The translations under genes and the position numbers were made by a program. A DNA stretch of 64,000 nucleotides from Thiohalophilus sp. (GTDB lineage: Bacteria; Pseudomonadota; Gammaproteobacteria; UBA6429; Thiohalophilaceae), in contig NZ_JAXHMV010000014.1 of NCBI RefSeq assembly GCF_034521165.1, positions 1-64,000 of the forward strand. Direction: 5' to 3'. Positions 38,751-47,982 of the stretch are shown piece after piece (the first letter of the stretch is position 1; the number at the start of each line of letters is the position of its first letter). Under the pieces are notes generated by a model. That model searched no databases. It had not been told where the DNA came from and saw only the letters and a program-made list of their open reading frames with translations.

Positions 38751-40553
38751 ATGCCCGACGATATCGCCACCCATATCTGGAATACCAAATACCGTGACTA
38801 CCGCGACGGCAGCGCGGTGGACAGAACTATCACGGATACCTGGCAACGCGTTGCCCTCGCCGCGGCCCAGGCCGAGACGCAGGACATTGCCGGCTGGCAA
38901 CAGCGATTTTATCAACTTCTGGATGACTATCACTTTCTGCCCGGTGGCCGGATTCTGGCCGGAGCGGGCACGGACAAGGATGTCACGCTGTTCAACTGCT
39001 TTGTGATGGGCACGGTCGAGGACTCCATGGACGGGATCTTTGATGCGCTCAAGGAAGCCGCCATTACCATGCAACAGGGTGGCGGCGTCGGTTACGATTT
39101 TTCCACCCTGCGTCCGCGCGGCTTTACGGCGCATCATCGCGGCACGGTGGCCTCCGGGCCGGTCTCGTTCATGCGTATCTGGGATGCCATGTGTGCCACG
39201 GTCCTGTCCACCGGCGCCCGCCGCGGCGCCATGATGGCCACCCTGCGTTGCGATCATCCCGATATCGAGGAGTTTATCCAGGCCAAGCAGCACGCCGGCA
39301 CCCTCACCCGCTTCAATCTGTCCGTGCTGGTCAGTGATCGGTTTATACAGGCGGTCGACGAAGATGCCGACTGGCCGCTTGTCTTTCCCCTGGACGAACA
39401 GGATACGGCACCGGCCGACCTCCATTGCGAATGGCCCGGTTACACCGGACCGGTTGCCTGCCGGGTCGTGCGTACCTTGCGGGCCCGTCGGCTCTGGCAG
39501 CTGATTATGCGCAGCACCTATGAGTATGCCGAGCCGGGCGTGTTGTTTTGCGATCCTATAAACCGTGAAAACAACCTGGCCTACCGGGAAACCATCACCG
39601 CCACCAACCCGTGCGGGGAAATCCCCCTGCCCCCGTATGGCGCATGCAATCTCGGCTCGCTGAACCTGCCCCGCTATATCGATGCCCCCTTCAGTGAGCA
39701 GGCCGCGATCGACTGGCCGCGCCTGGAACAGGACATCGCGCTGGCGGTCCGTTTTCTGGATAACGTTATCGATATCTCGCGGTTTCCGCTGGCAGCGCAT
39801 CAGGCGTACGAAACCGGCAGCCGTCGCATCGGGCTGGGTGTCACCGGTCTGGCCGATGCGCTGATCATGCTGGGACTGCGCTATGACAGTGACACGGGCC
39901 GGCAACAGGCGGCCGATATCCTGCAATGCCTGCGCGATCAGGCCTATGCCGCCTCGATCGAACTGGCCCGGGAGAAAGCGCCGTTTGCGTTTTATCAGGC
40001 CGAGGCGTATCGGCACAGCCCGTTCATCCAGCGTCTGCCCGACAGGCTGCAACAACAAATCCGGCAATACGGTATTCGCAACAGCCATCTGCTGGCCATT
40101 GCCCCGACCGGGACGATCAGCCTGCTGGCCGGTAACGTGTCCAGCGGTATCGAGCCGGTTTACGATCTGCAGGCCCATCGCCGGGTTCTGAATCAGGACG
40201 GGACGTTTATCGACTTTCAGGTCAGCGACTATGCCTGGCGGCGATGGCAGCAAGAGAACAGCGACACCCCGCTGCCCGATTATTTTCAGACCGCGCTGCA
40301 TATTGCGCCAGAAGATCACCTGGCCATGCAGGCCCGGCTGCAACCGTATGTCGATAACGCCATCTCCAAGACCATCAACGTCCCGCAGGATTACCCTTTT
40401 GATGATTTTGTCGATCTCTATCGTCTGGCCTACGAGAGCAAGCTGAAAGGTTGCACGACCTACCGTCCCAATCCGGTCACCGGTGCCATTCTCAGCAGCG
40501 ATGATATTCAAAGCACGCACCATTGCTGTAGTATTGAACGCGAGGCGGATTGA
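38751..40553 (+). CDS. nrdJ: Adenosylcobalamin-dependent ribonucleotide reductase (class II)
   Basis: About 600 residues from ATG 38751; a GTG at 38721 lies in a hairpin and is less likely. Class II layout: HFLPGGRILAGAGTDKDVTL, FNCFVMGTVEDSMDGIFDAL, MQQGGGVGYDFSTLRPRG, the radical-site motif TATNPCGEIPLPPYGACN (N-x-C-x-E), then TGSRRIGLGVTGLADALIML and APTGTISLLAGNVSSGIEPV. The C-terminus ends HHCCSIEREAD, with a CC pair that could be the redox-active thiols. It reduces ribonucleotides with B12, independent of oxygen. No class I genes are seen nearby. Confidence 0.93.
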   Translation: MPDDIATHIWNTKYRDYRDGSAVDRTITDTWQRVALAAAQAETQDIAGWQQRFYQLLDDYHFLPGGRILAGAGTDKDVTLFNCFVMGTVEDSMDGIFDALKEAAITMQQGGGVGYDFSTLRPRGFTAHHRGTVASGPVSFMRIWDAMCATVLSTGARRGAMMATLRCDHPDIEEFIQAKQHAGTLTRFNLSVLVSDRFIQAVDEDADWPLVFPLDEQDTAPADLHCEWPGYTGPVACRVVRTLRARRLWQLIMRSTYEYAEPGVLFCDPINRENNLAYRETITATNPCGEIPLPPYGACNLGSLNLPRYIDAPFSEQAAIDWPRLEQDIALAVRFLDNVIDISRFPLAAHQAYETGSRRIGLGVTGLADALIMLGLRYDSDTGRQQAADILQCLRDQAYAASIELAREKAPFAFYQAEAYRHSPFIQRLPDRLQQQIRQYGIRNSHLLAIAPTGTISLLAGNVSSGIEPVYDLQAHRRVLNQDGTFIDFQVSDYAWRRWQQENSDTPLPDYFQTALHIAPEDHLAMQARLQPYVDNAISKTINVPQDYPFDDFVDLYRLAYESKLKGCTTYRPNPVTGAILSSDDIQSTHHCCSIEREAD

Positions 40554-40576
40554 ATCGCACGCCCTTCGGGCAGGGG

Positions 40577-40753
40577 CGAGTCACGAGGTACGAGTAACGA
40601 GGAAAGAAGATGATGGCCAGTTTGTTGGAGGTAGTAAGCTAAATAAATGTTTCGAATACCCAATCACTTTTCTCAAAAGATTGCTTCGCTTCGCTCGCAA
40701 TGACCGTAAATAGAGAGGTCATTGCGAGGAACAACGTGACGAAGCAATCTCTC
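40577..40753. repeat. R5 unit and right copy of the R4 element
   Basis: R5 (GAGTCACGAGGTACGAGTAA, from 40578) is followed by the R4 blocks in inverse order relative to 36801-36900: TTTCGAATACCCAATCAC (40651), GATTGCTTCGCTTCGCTCGC (40679), then GTCATTGCGAGGAACAACGT (40719) ending in AGCAATCTCT at 40753. The 426 bp gap between nrdJ and the PLP enzyme otherwise contains no gene; 40760-40940 is unassigned. Confidence 0.75.
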
Positions 40754-40979
40754 TGGACTGGTATTCGGAAAATCTATTTAGCCTTCTGGCCGATTGTTGA
40801 GTATGACGCGGAAATCGAGAGATTGAATCGCCGACAGGGCTCGGCTCCTGCAGAGTTCTATAATTTTGGCCGAGCGTTCCGCCGGTCACGACAGTGAGTT
40901 TATACGATGAATTTTAATAACAAAGAATCATTCATGTTCATTGGCGGATTCTTTTCCCGCTATGGAGCAGCCTGTCCTG

Positions 40980-42122
40980 ATGAGTGATATGCCGTCGTTA
41001 ATCGAGCAGGAATTCAACCTGCAGGATGATCTGATCCATCTCAATCATGCCGCGGTCGGCCCCTGGCCGGGACGTACATTGCAGGCGGTGGAAGCTTTTG
41101 CCCGGGAAAACCATCAGCTCGGGTCGCTGCACTACCCGCAGTGGATCACGGTTGAAACCCGGCTGCGCGAACGGTGCGCACGTTTGATCAATGCCCGGGC
41201 CGAGGATATCGCGCTGGTGAAAAATACCTCCGAAGCCCTGTCGATGGTGGCCTGGGGAATCGACTGGCAACCGGGCGATACGGTCATCATCAGCGATGAA
41301 GAGTTTCCCTCCAACCGGATTGTCTGGGAGTCGCTGCAATCGCGCGGCGTACAGGTGCGCCAGGTCAATCTGCATGGCCATCAATCGCCCGAACAGGCCC
41401 TGATCGAGGCGTTCGATGCACAAACCCGGTTACTGGCGATCAGCTCGGTTCAGTACGCGTCGGGGCTGCGCGTTGATCTGGAGCAACTGGGGGAACACTG
41501 CCGGCAACACAATGTGCTGTTTTGCGTCGATGCCATTCAAAGCATTGGCGCCATGCAACTAGATGTGCAGGCCTGTGGGGCCGACTTTGTCATGGCCGAC
41601 GGTCACAAGTGGCTGCTGGGTCCCGAGGGGCTGGCGCTGTTCTACAGCCGTGCGCAGGCGCGTGAATCGTTGCAGCTGTTTGAATACGGCTGGCACATGG
41701 TCGAGCAGATGGGCGAGTTCGATAATCCGCAGTGGGAACCGGCCCACAGCGCGCGCCGCTTCGAATGCGGCAGTCCCAATATGCTGTGCACGCATGCCCT
41801 GGAAGCCAGCCTGTCGCTGTTCGACGAGATCGGGATGACGGCGATCGAACAACAGGTACTGGAAAACAGTCAACGTATGTTCGAGTTGATTTCACAGCTT
41901 CCCCACCTCGAATTAATCACCGATACGCAAGCGGGGCGTTATGCGGGCATCGTCGTGTTCAAACACACGCAGATACCGGTTGAGCAACTTTACCCCTGGC
42001 TGATGGAACAGCGCGTTCTGTGCGCCCGGCGCGGTGGCGGGATCCGTTTTTCACCGCATTTTTATACCCCATGGGCAAAAATTGAACAGGGCCTGCAGCT
42101 GGCCAACGCGGGACCGCAATAA
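40980..42122 (+). CDS. Class V aminotransferase (cysteine desulfurase-like)
   Basis: About 380 residues; starts at 40962, 40980 and 40989 are all in frame and none has a clear SD. Fold type I PLP enzyme: LIHLNHAAVGPWPGRTLQAV, VKNTSEALSMVAWGIDW, SSVQYASGLRVDLEQLGEHC, CVDAIQSIGAMQLD and the PLP lysine in VMADGHKWLLGPEGLALFYS. The C-terminus GGGIRFSPHFYTPW matches the family. Members include isopenicillin epimerase-like and kynureninase-like enzymes as well as cysteine desulfurases; there is no Cys-loop typical of IscS. Substrate unknown; monocistronic. Confidence 0.85.
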   Translation: MSDMPSLIEQEFNLQDDLIHLNHAAVGPWPGRTLQAVEAFARENHQLGSLHYPQWITVETRLRERCARLINARAEDIALVKNTSEALSMVAWGIDWQPGDTVIISDEEFPSNRIVWESLQSRGVQVRQVNLHGHQSPEQALIEAFDAQTRLLAISSVQYASGLRVDLEQLGEHCRQHNVLFCVDAIQSIGAMQLDVQACGADFVMADGHKWLLGPEGLALFYSRAQARESLQLFEYGWHMVEQMGEFDNPQWEPAHSARRFECGSPNMLCTHALEASLSLFDEIGMTAIEQQVLENSQRMFELISQLPHLELITDTQAGRYAGIVVFKHTQIPVEQLYPWLMEQRVLCARRGGGIRFSPHFYTPWAKIEQGLQLANAGPQ

Positions 42123-42280
42123 GCGTCCCGGGTGGGCTTGCCCGCAACGGCCGGGACGCATAAAGTCTGGAAAAGGATGAAAGTTTGGCATCAATACGGC
42201 GTCAAATAGACAAGCGAGGTAACGCTTCGCTGCGCGTCGGCATCGACGTCGAATTACGGGCATAGTGGCAAGGAGGTTCC

Positions 42281-44536
42281 ATGACCAACATGGCAAAAAA
42301 ACTGACCGGCTGGCGACAACGCTGGCTCTCCCGCCCCGTGTTGACGCTGTTCCGGCGCGTCTCGCCGCGTATGTCCCAGACCGAGCGCGAGGCGCTGGAC
42401 GCCGGGTCGGTGTGGTGGGACGGCGAGCTGTTCAGCGGCCGCCCGCGCTGGAGTAAACTGCGCAGTCTGCCCCCACCCACCCTTTCCGCCGAAGAGCAGG
42501 CCTTTATCGACGGGCCGGTGGAACAACTTTGCCAGCTGCTCGATGACTGGACGATCACCAGCGAACGCTACGACCTCTCCGAAGAAGCCTGGCAATATAT
42601 CAAGGAACAGGGTTTTTTAAGCCTGATCATTCCCAAAGAATATGGCGGGCTCGACTATTCCAACCTGGCCCACTCGGCCATCGTCATGAAACTGGCTACC
42701 CGCAGTATCACCGGTGCGGTGACGGTAATGGTGCCCAACTCGCTGGGCCCGGCCAAGCTGCTGCTCGAATACGGCACCGAGGAACAGAAAAACCATTACC
42801 TGCCGCGGCTGGCCAAGGGCGAGGAGATCCCCTGCTTCGCCCTGACCAGCCCCGAAGCCGGCAGCGATGCCGGATCGATGCCCGACTACGGTATCGTGTG
42901 TCGCCAGGAGTTTGATGGCAAAAAAGACGTGCTGGGCATGCGCGTCACCTGGGACAAGCGCTATATCACGCTGGGCCCGGTGGCCACGCTGCTGGGGCTG
43001 GCGTTCAAACTGTACGATCCCGATCATCTGCTGGGCGATCAGGACGATCTCGGTATCACCCTGGCGTTGATCCCGACCGACACGCCCGGCGTGAACATCG
43101 GCCGGCGTCACTTCCCGCTCAACGTGGTGTTCATGAACGGCCCCAACAGCGGCAAGGATGTGTTTATCCCCATGGACTGGATCATCGGCGGCCAGGATCG
43201 CGTCGGCCAGGGCTGGCGTATGTTGATGGAGTGTCTCTCCGACGGGCGCGGTATCTCGCTGCCGGCGTTGAGCACGGGTGCGGGCAAGCTGGTCAGCCAT
43301 GCGGTTGGCGGCTATGCGCGGGTGCGCCGTCAGTTCAAATTGCCCATCGGCCGCTTCGAGGGCGTCGAGGAAGCCCTGGCGCGCATGGGCGCCTACACCT
43401 ATATGATGGACGCCGCCCGTGGCCTGACCTCGGTGGCCCTGGATCGGGGCGAAAAACCGTCGGTCATCTCGGCGATCGTCAAATACCACCTGACCGAAGG
43501 CATGCGCCAGGTGATCAATGACGGCATGGACGTGCTTGGCGGCGCCGGCATTTGTCTGGGACCGCGCAATTTTCTGGGCCGCGCCTATGAGTCGACCCCG
43601 ATCAGCATCACGGTCGAAGGCGCCAATATCCTGACCCGCACCATGATCATCTTCGGCCAGGGGGCGATCCGCAGCCATCCCTATATCTTCAAGGAGCTCG
43701 AAGCGCTGGGCATGGAGGATCCCGATCAATCCCTGGAGAACTTCGACCGCGCGCTGTTCAGCCACATCGGCTTTACGACCAAAAACCTGTTCCGCAGCCT
43801 GTTCCACGGCCTGACCTCGGCCCGGTTTATCTGGGTTCGTGGCCGTCGCCCCACGCGACGCTATTACCAGCATCTGACCCGCATGAGCGCGGCCTTTGCC
43901 CTGATGACCGACATCGCCCTGCTCACCCTGGGCGGCGATCTCAAGCGCAAGGAGAAACTCTCCGGACGCCTCGGCGATATCCTCAGTCAGCTGTATCTGG
44001 CCTCGGCCTGTCTCAAACGCTTCGAGGATCAGGGCCATCCCAAAAGCGATGAGCCCCTGCTGCACTGGTGCTGCCAGCACAGCCTGTTCGAGATTCAGCG
44101 CGCCTTCGACGGCCTGTTACAGAACCTGCCCAACCGGCCGGTCGCCTGGATCATGCGCGGGATGGTCTTTCCCCTGGGGCAGCACTTCAAACAACCCGGC
44201 GACAAGCTCGGCCACCGCATCGCGGATATGCTGATCACCCCCGGCGAGGCCCGCGAACGGTTATGCGAAGGAATGTATCAGCCCCCTGCCAGCGATGAAC
44301 CGCTGCAGCGGATCGAGGATGCCCTGCACAAAGTGATCGCCGCCGAGCCGATTGAAAAGCGCATTCGTCAGCAGTTGCCCGATTACGAGCCCGATTATCA
44401 CGGTCTGGAGGGCCTGTTACACGCCGCGCTCAAACAGGCTATCATCAGTGAACAGGAGGCCGAGACCGTCCGTGGTGCCGATGCCGCGCGCCGCGAGGTG
44501 ATCAAGGTGGATGATTTCGGCCCCGACCTCAAATAG
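42281..44536 (+). CDS. fadE: Acyl-CoA dehydrogenase FadE
   Basis: A 751-residue FadE-type enzyme: a TM-like or basic N-terminus (RWLSRPVLTLFRRVSPRM), acyl-CoA dehydrogenase core (GFLSLIIPKEYGGLDYSNLA, ALTSPEAGSDAGSMPDYGIV, GGAGICLGPRNFLGRAYEST, ISITVEGANILTRTM) and a C-terminal DUF1974 region of about 280 residues. It catalyses the first step of beta-oxidation, making trans-2-enoyl-CoA, with electrons to ETF. It opens a five-gene operon: thiolase starts 14 bp downstream. Preceded by AAGGAGG. Confidence 0.93.
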   Translation: MTNMAKKLTGWRQRWLSRPVLTLFRRVSPRMSQTEREALDAGSVWWDGELFSGRPRWSKLRSLPPPTLSAEEQAFIDGPVEQLCQLLDDWTITSERYDLSEEAWQYIKEQGFLSLIIPKEYGGLDYSNLAHSAIVMKLATRSITGAVTVMVPNSLGPAKLLLEYGTEEQKNHYLPRLAKGEEIPCFALTSPEAGSDAGSMPDYGIVCRQEFDGKKDVLGMRVTWDKRYITLGPVATLLGLAFKLYDPDHLLGDQDDLGITLALIPTDTPGVNIGRRHFPLNVVFMNGPNSGKDVFIPMDWIIGGQDRVGQGWRMLMECLSDGRGISLPALSTGAGKLVSHAVGGYARVRRQFKLPIGRFEGVEEALARMGAYTYMMDAARGLTSVALDRGEKPSVISAIVKYHLTEGMRQVINDGMDVLGGAGICLGPRNFLGRAYESTPISITVEGANILTRTMIIFGQGAIRSHPYIFKELEALGMEDPDQSLENFDRALFSHIGFTTKNLFRSLFHGLTSARFIWVRGRRPTRRYYQHLTRMSAAFALMTDIALLTLGGDLKRKEKLSGRLGDILSQLYLASACLKRFEDQGHPKSDEPLLHWCCQHSLFEIQRAFDGLLQNLPNRPVAWIMRGMVFPLGQHFKQPGDKLGHRIADMLITPGEARERLCEGMYQPPASDEPLQRIEDALHKVIAAEPIEKRIRQQLPDYEPDYHGLEGLLHAALKQAIISEQEAETVRGADAARREVIKVDDFGPDLK

Positions 44537-44549
44537 CGAAGGTTACCCC

Positions 44550-45908
44550 ATGGCAGAAGTGAAGAAGAAAACCGCAAAAAAAACCGCCACCCGGAAAAAG
44601 ACCGCCAGCAATCGCGGCGCCGCCAGCGGCCAGCGCCCGGTCTATATCGTCGACGGCAGCCGCACACCGCACCTCAAGGCCCGCAACAAACCGGGCCCGT
44701 TTGCCGCCGCCGATCTGTTGCTCGGCTGTACCCGTCCCCTGCTCCTGCGCCAGGCTTTTGATCCCGGCCTCATCGACGAGGTGATCACCGGCTGTGTGAT
44801 GCCCGGCCCCGACGAGGCGAATATCGCCCGGGTCGTCGCCCTGCGTCTGGGACTGGGCAAGCATGTCCCGGCCTGGACCGTGCAACGCAATTGCGCCTCG
44901 GGTATGCAGGCGCTGGACAGTGCGGCCAAGAACATCGCCCTCGGTCGTTCCGATCTGGTGCTGGCCGGCGGGGTCGAGGCCATGAGCCACGCCCCGGTGC
45001 TCTGGAACGAGCAGATGGTCGCCTGGCTGGGCGCCTGGATGAGCGCCAAAACGATGGGCCAGCGGCTCAAGACCCTCGGCCAGTTGCGTCTGCAACATCT
45101 CAAGCCGGTCATCGGCCTGCTGCGGGGGCTCACGGATCCGGTCGTCGGCCTCTCCATGGGCCAGACCGCCGAGAACCTGGCCTGGCGCTTTGGCGTCAGC
45201 CGCCAGGCGATGGACGAGTTTGCCGTACGCAGTCATCATCGCCTGGCCGCCGCCCAGCAGGAAGGCCGGCTGGACGAGATCGAGCCGCTGTATGATAGCC
45301 GTGGCAAGGTCTACGAGCACGACGACGGCATCCGCGCCGACAGCACCGTGGAACAGCTGGGCAAGCTGAAGCCGGTGTTCGACAAGCCGTTCGGCAATGT
45401 CACCGCCGGTAACAGCGCCCAGGTCACCGACGGCTCCGCCATGTTGCTGCTGGCCAGCGAAAAGGCGGTCAAACAACATGATCTGCCGGTGCTCGGGCGG
45501 ATTGTCGATGCCAACTGGGCCGGACTGGATGCGGCGCAGATGGGGCTGGGTCCGGTGCACGCCATGACCCCGCTGATGCAGCGCCACAAACTCAAACCCG
45601 AGGATATCGACTACTGGGAAATCAACGAAGCCTTTGCCGCCCAGGTACTGGCCTGCCTGCGCGCCTGGGAAGACAGTGACTACTGCAAAACCGAGCTGGG
45701 CCTGCGCGGCGCCATGGGCCGCATCGATCAGGCGCGACTCAATATCGACGGCGGCGGCATCAGCCTCGGCCATCCGGTCGGCACCAGCGGCGCGCGTATC
45801 GTGCTGCACCTGCTGCAGGTCCTGAAACAACACAATGCCAAACGCGGCATGGCCAGCCTCTGCATCGGCGGAGGCCAGGGTGGCGCCATGCTGGTAGAAA
45901 CCGCGTAA
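44550..45908 (+). CDS. fadI: Acetyl-CoA acyltransferase (thiolase)
   Basis: About 452 residues from ATG 44550. An unusual Lys- and Thr-rich leader (MAEVKKKTAKKTATRKKTAS) precedes the thiolase fold. Active-site residues: C115 in VQRNCASGMQALDS, His in ISLGHPVGTSGARIV, and the second Cys in LCIGGGQGGAML. It cleaves 3-ketoacyl-CoA to acetyl-CoA. FadI-type membership fits better than FadA by layout, but this is not certain. The leader may be a disordered tail. Gap to the next gene 20 bp. Confidence 0.88.
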   Translation: MAEVKKKTAKKTATRKKTASNRGAASGQRPVYIVDGSRTPHLKARNKPGPFAAADLLLGCTRPLLLRQAFDPGLIDEVITGCVMPGPDEANIARVVALRLGLGKHVPAWTVQRNCASGMQALDSAAKNIALGRSDLVLAGGVEAMSHAPVLWNEQMVAWLGAWMSAKTMGQRLKTLGQLRLQHLKPVIGLLRGLTDPVVGLSMGQTAENLAWRFGVSRQAMDEFAVRSHHRLAAAQQEGRLDEIEPLYDSRGKVYEHDDGIRADSTVEQLGKLKPVFDKPFGNVTAGNSAQVTDGSAMLLLASEKAVKQHDLPVLGRIVDANWAGLDAAQMGLGPVHAMTPLMQRHKLKPEDIDYWEINEAFAAQVLACLRAWEDSDYCKTELGLRGAMGRIDQARLNIDGGGISLGHPVGTSGARIVLHLLQVLKQHNAKRGMASLCIGGGQGGAMLVETA

Positions 45909-45928
45909 CGCAAACAGGATTGATAAAA

Positions 45929-47962
45929 ATGGCTGCAACAAAATACAAGAACTGGAACGTCGTCCACGATGATCATCACATTGCCTGGTTGCATCTGGAC
46001 AAGGCACAGAGCAGCACCAATACCCTGTCGGCCGGCGTCCTCAATGAACTGGATACCATTCTCGGCGAACTGCTGAGCAGGCCGCCGCGCGGCGTGGTGA
46101 TCCTCTCCGACAAGGCCAACGGCTTTATCGCCGGCGCCGATGTCAATGAATTCACCGAGTTCAACGACCAGGGTGAAGCCCAGGCGGTGATCGAACGGGG
46201 CCACACCATTTTCACGAAACTGGAGCACCTGCCGTGTCCGACGGTCGCACTGATCCACGGCTTCTGTCTTGGCGGCGGGCTGGAACTGGCCCTGGCCTGC
46301 CGCTATCGCATCGCCGATGAGGACCCGGGCACCCGCATCGGCCTGCCGGAAGTCAAACTCGGTATTCATCCGGGCTTCGGCGGGACCGTGCGCAGCATCG
46401 AGACCCTCGGCCCGCTGAATGCTATGGATCTGATGCTCACCGGTCGCACCCTGTCCGCCCGTGCCGCCAAACGCCTCAAACTGATCCAGCACGCGGTACC
46501 CCAACGCCACCTGCTCAATGCCGCGACCCAAACAGTATTGCATCCGCCGGCCAAACAGAAACTGCCTTTCTGGGTGCCGTGGCTGAACCACAAATGGCTG
46601 CGTCCCTGGCTGGCCAAATACATGGCGAAAAAAGTCGCGAAAAAAGCCCCCCGCGCCCATTATCCGGCGCCCTATGCCCTGCTCGATCTGTGGCAGAACC
46701 ATTTCGACGATCGCCAGCAGATGCTCAAAGAAGAAGCGCTTTCCGTCGCCCGGCTGATCGTCGGCAAGACCGCGCGCAATCTGATCCGGGTATTCCAGTT
46801 ACAGGAACAGATGAAATCCCTCGGCCGGCAGATCGATTACGCACCCAGGCAGGTACATGTCATCGGCGCCGGCGTCATGGGCGGCGACATTGCCGCCTGG
46901 TGCGCCATGCAGGGCTTTCAGGTGACCGTTCAGGATCAGAAGACCGAGGCCATCGGCCGGGTGATCAAGGCCGCGCATAAACTCTACAAGGACAAACTCA
47001 AGGCGCGCATTGCCATCAACGGCGCGATGGATCGGCTCATCCCCGATCCCCATGGCCACGGCCTCAAGCGCGCGGATATCGTCATCGAGGCGATCTTCGA
47101 GGACGTCAAGGTCAAGCAGGATCTGCTGCGTGACATCGAACCCAAACTGCCGGAACACGCCCTGATCGCCACCAACACTTCCAGCATTCCGCTGGAAAAA
47201 CTGGCCACGGCGCTGAACAAACCCGAGCGGCTGATCGGGCTGCACTTTTTCAATCCGGTGGCCAAAATGCCACTGGTGGAAATCGTCCACGGCCAGCAGA
47301 CCAGCGAGGAGAGCGTGAACCAGGCCAGCAGTTTCACCAAGGCGATTCGCAAACTGCCCCTGCCGGTGGCCAGCAAGCCGGGCTTTCTGGTCAACCGGGT
47401 GTTGATGCCCTATCTGATCGAAGCGGTGACCCTGGCCGATGAAGGCATCCCGTTGAAAGTGATCGACGATGAAGCGGTCAAATTCGGTATGCCCATGGGC
47501 CCCATCGAACTGGCGGACACGGTCGGGCTGGATATCTGCCTGAAAGTGGCCGAGATACTCTCCGAATCGATGGATATCACCGTGCCCGAGAAACTGCGCA
47601 AGCTGGTGGACAAGGGTAATCTGGGCAAGAAAAGCGGCCAGGGCTTTTATACCTTCAAAAAAGGCAAACCGGTCAAACCGCGCCCGGATAAAAGCTATAC
47701 CCCCCCGGCGGATATTCAGGATCGCATGATTCTGCGTCTGATCAACGAAGCCGTCGCCTGTTTGCGGGATAACGTCATCGATGATGCCGATCTGGCCGAT
47801 GCCGGGGTGATCTTCGGCACCGGCTTTGCGCCGTTTCGCGGCGGCCCATTGCGCTATGCGGATTCACGCGGCTACGAGCAGGTGGAAAAAATGCTCAGCC
47901 AGTTACAACAACGCTACGGCCCCCGCTTCACCCCCGACAGTGGCTGGTCTCAACTGCACTGA
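45929..47962 (+). CDS. Multifunctional FadB/FadJ-like enoyl-CoA hydratase and 3-hydroxyacyl-CoA dehydrogenase
   Basis: About 677 residues from MAATKYKNWNVVHDDHHIAW. Residues 1-200 are the hydratase with E119 in LGGGLELALACRYR and E141 in GLPEVKLG. Residues 305-480 are the NAD domain (HVIGAGVMGGDIAAW, HFFNPVAKMPLVEIVHG with catalytic His), followed by two helical 3HCDH domains (GFLVNRVLMPYLIEAVTLAD, RLINEAVACLRDNVIDDADL). It converts 2-enoyl-CoA to 3-ketoacyl-CoA. Paired with the thiolase just upstream. ATG at 45920 is in frame but has no better SD. Confidence 0.93.
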   Translation: MAATKYKNWNVVHDDHHIAWLHLDKAQSSTNTLSAGVLNELDTILGELLSRPPRGVVILSDKANGFIAGADVNEFTEFNDQGEAQAVIERGHTIFTKLEHLPCPTVALIHGFCLGGGLELALACRYRIADEDPGTRIGLPEVKLGIHPGFGGTVRSIETLGPLNAMDLMLTGRTLSARAAKRLKLIQHAVPQRHLLNAATQTVLHPPAKQKLPFWVPWLNHKWLRPWLAKYMAKKVAKKAPRAHYPAPYALLDLWQNHFDDRQQMLKEEALSVARLIVGKTARNLIRVFQLQEQMKSLGRQIDYAPRQVHVIGAGVMGGDIAAWCAMQGFQVTVQDQKTEAIGRVIKAAHKLYKDKLKARIAINGAMDRLIPDPHGHGLKRADIVIEAIFEDVKVKQDLLRDIEPKLPEHALIATNTSSIPLEKLATALNKPERLIGLHFFNPVAKMPLVEIVHGQQTSEESVNQASSFTKAIRKLPLPVASKPGFLVNRVLMPYLIEAVTLADEGIPLKVIDDEAVKFGMPMGPIELADTVGLDICLKVAEILSESMDITVPEKLRKLVDKGNLGKKSGQGFYTFKKGKPVKPRPDKSYTPPADIQDRMILRLINEAVACLRDNVIDDADLADAGVIFGTGFAPFRGGPLRYADSRGYEQVEKMLSQLQQRYGPRFTPDSGWSQLH

Positions 47963-47982
47963 TTGACCGACAGGAACAGCGC

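Noticed and set aside
38742..40523. 593-residue open frame antisense to nrdJ
   Set aside because: Mirror frame of a complete class II ribonucleotide reductase.
42617..44080. 487-residue open frame antisense to fadE
   Set aside because: Shadow frame over a well supported acyl-CoA dehydrogenase; composition is typical of antisense high-GC frames.
44529..46007. 492-residue open frame antisense to the thiolase gene
   Set aside because: Opposite strand of a clear thiolase with intact active-site motifs; no start signal.
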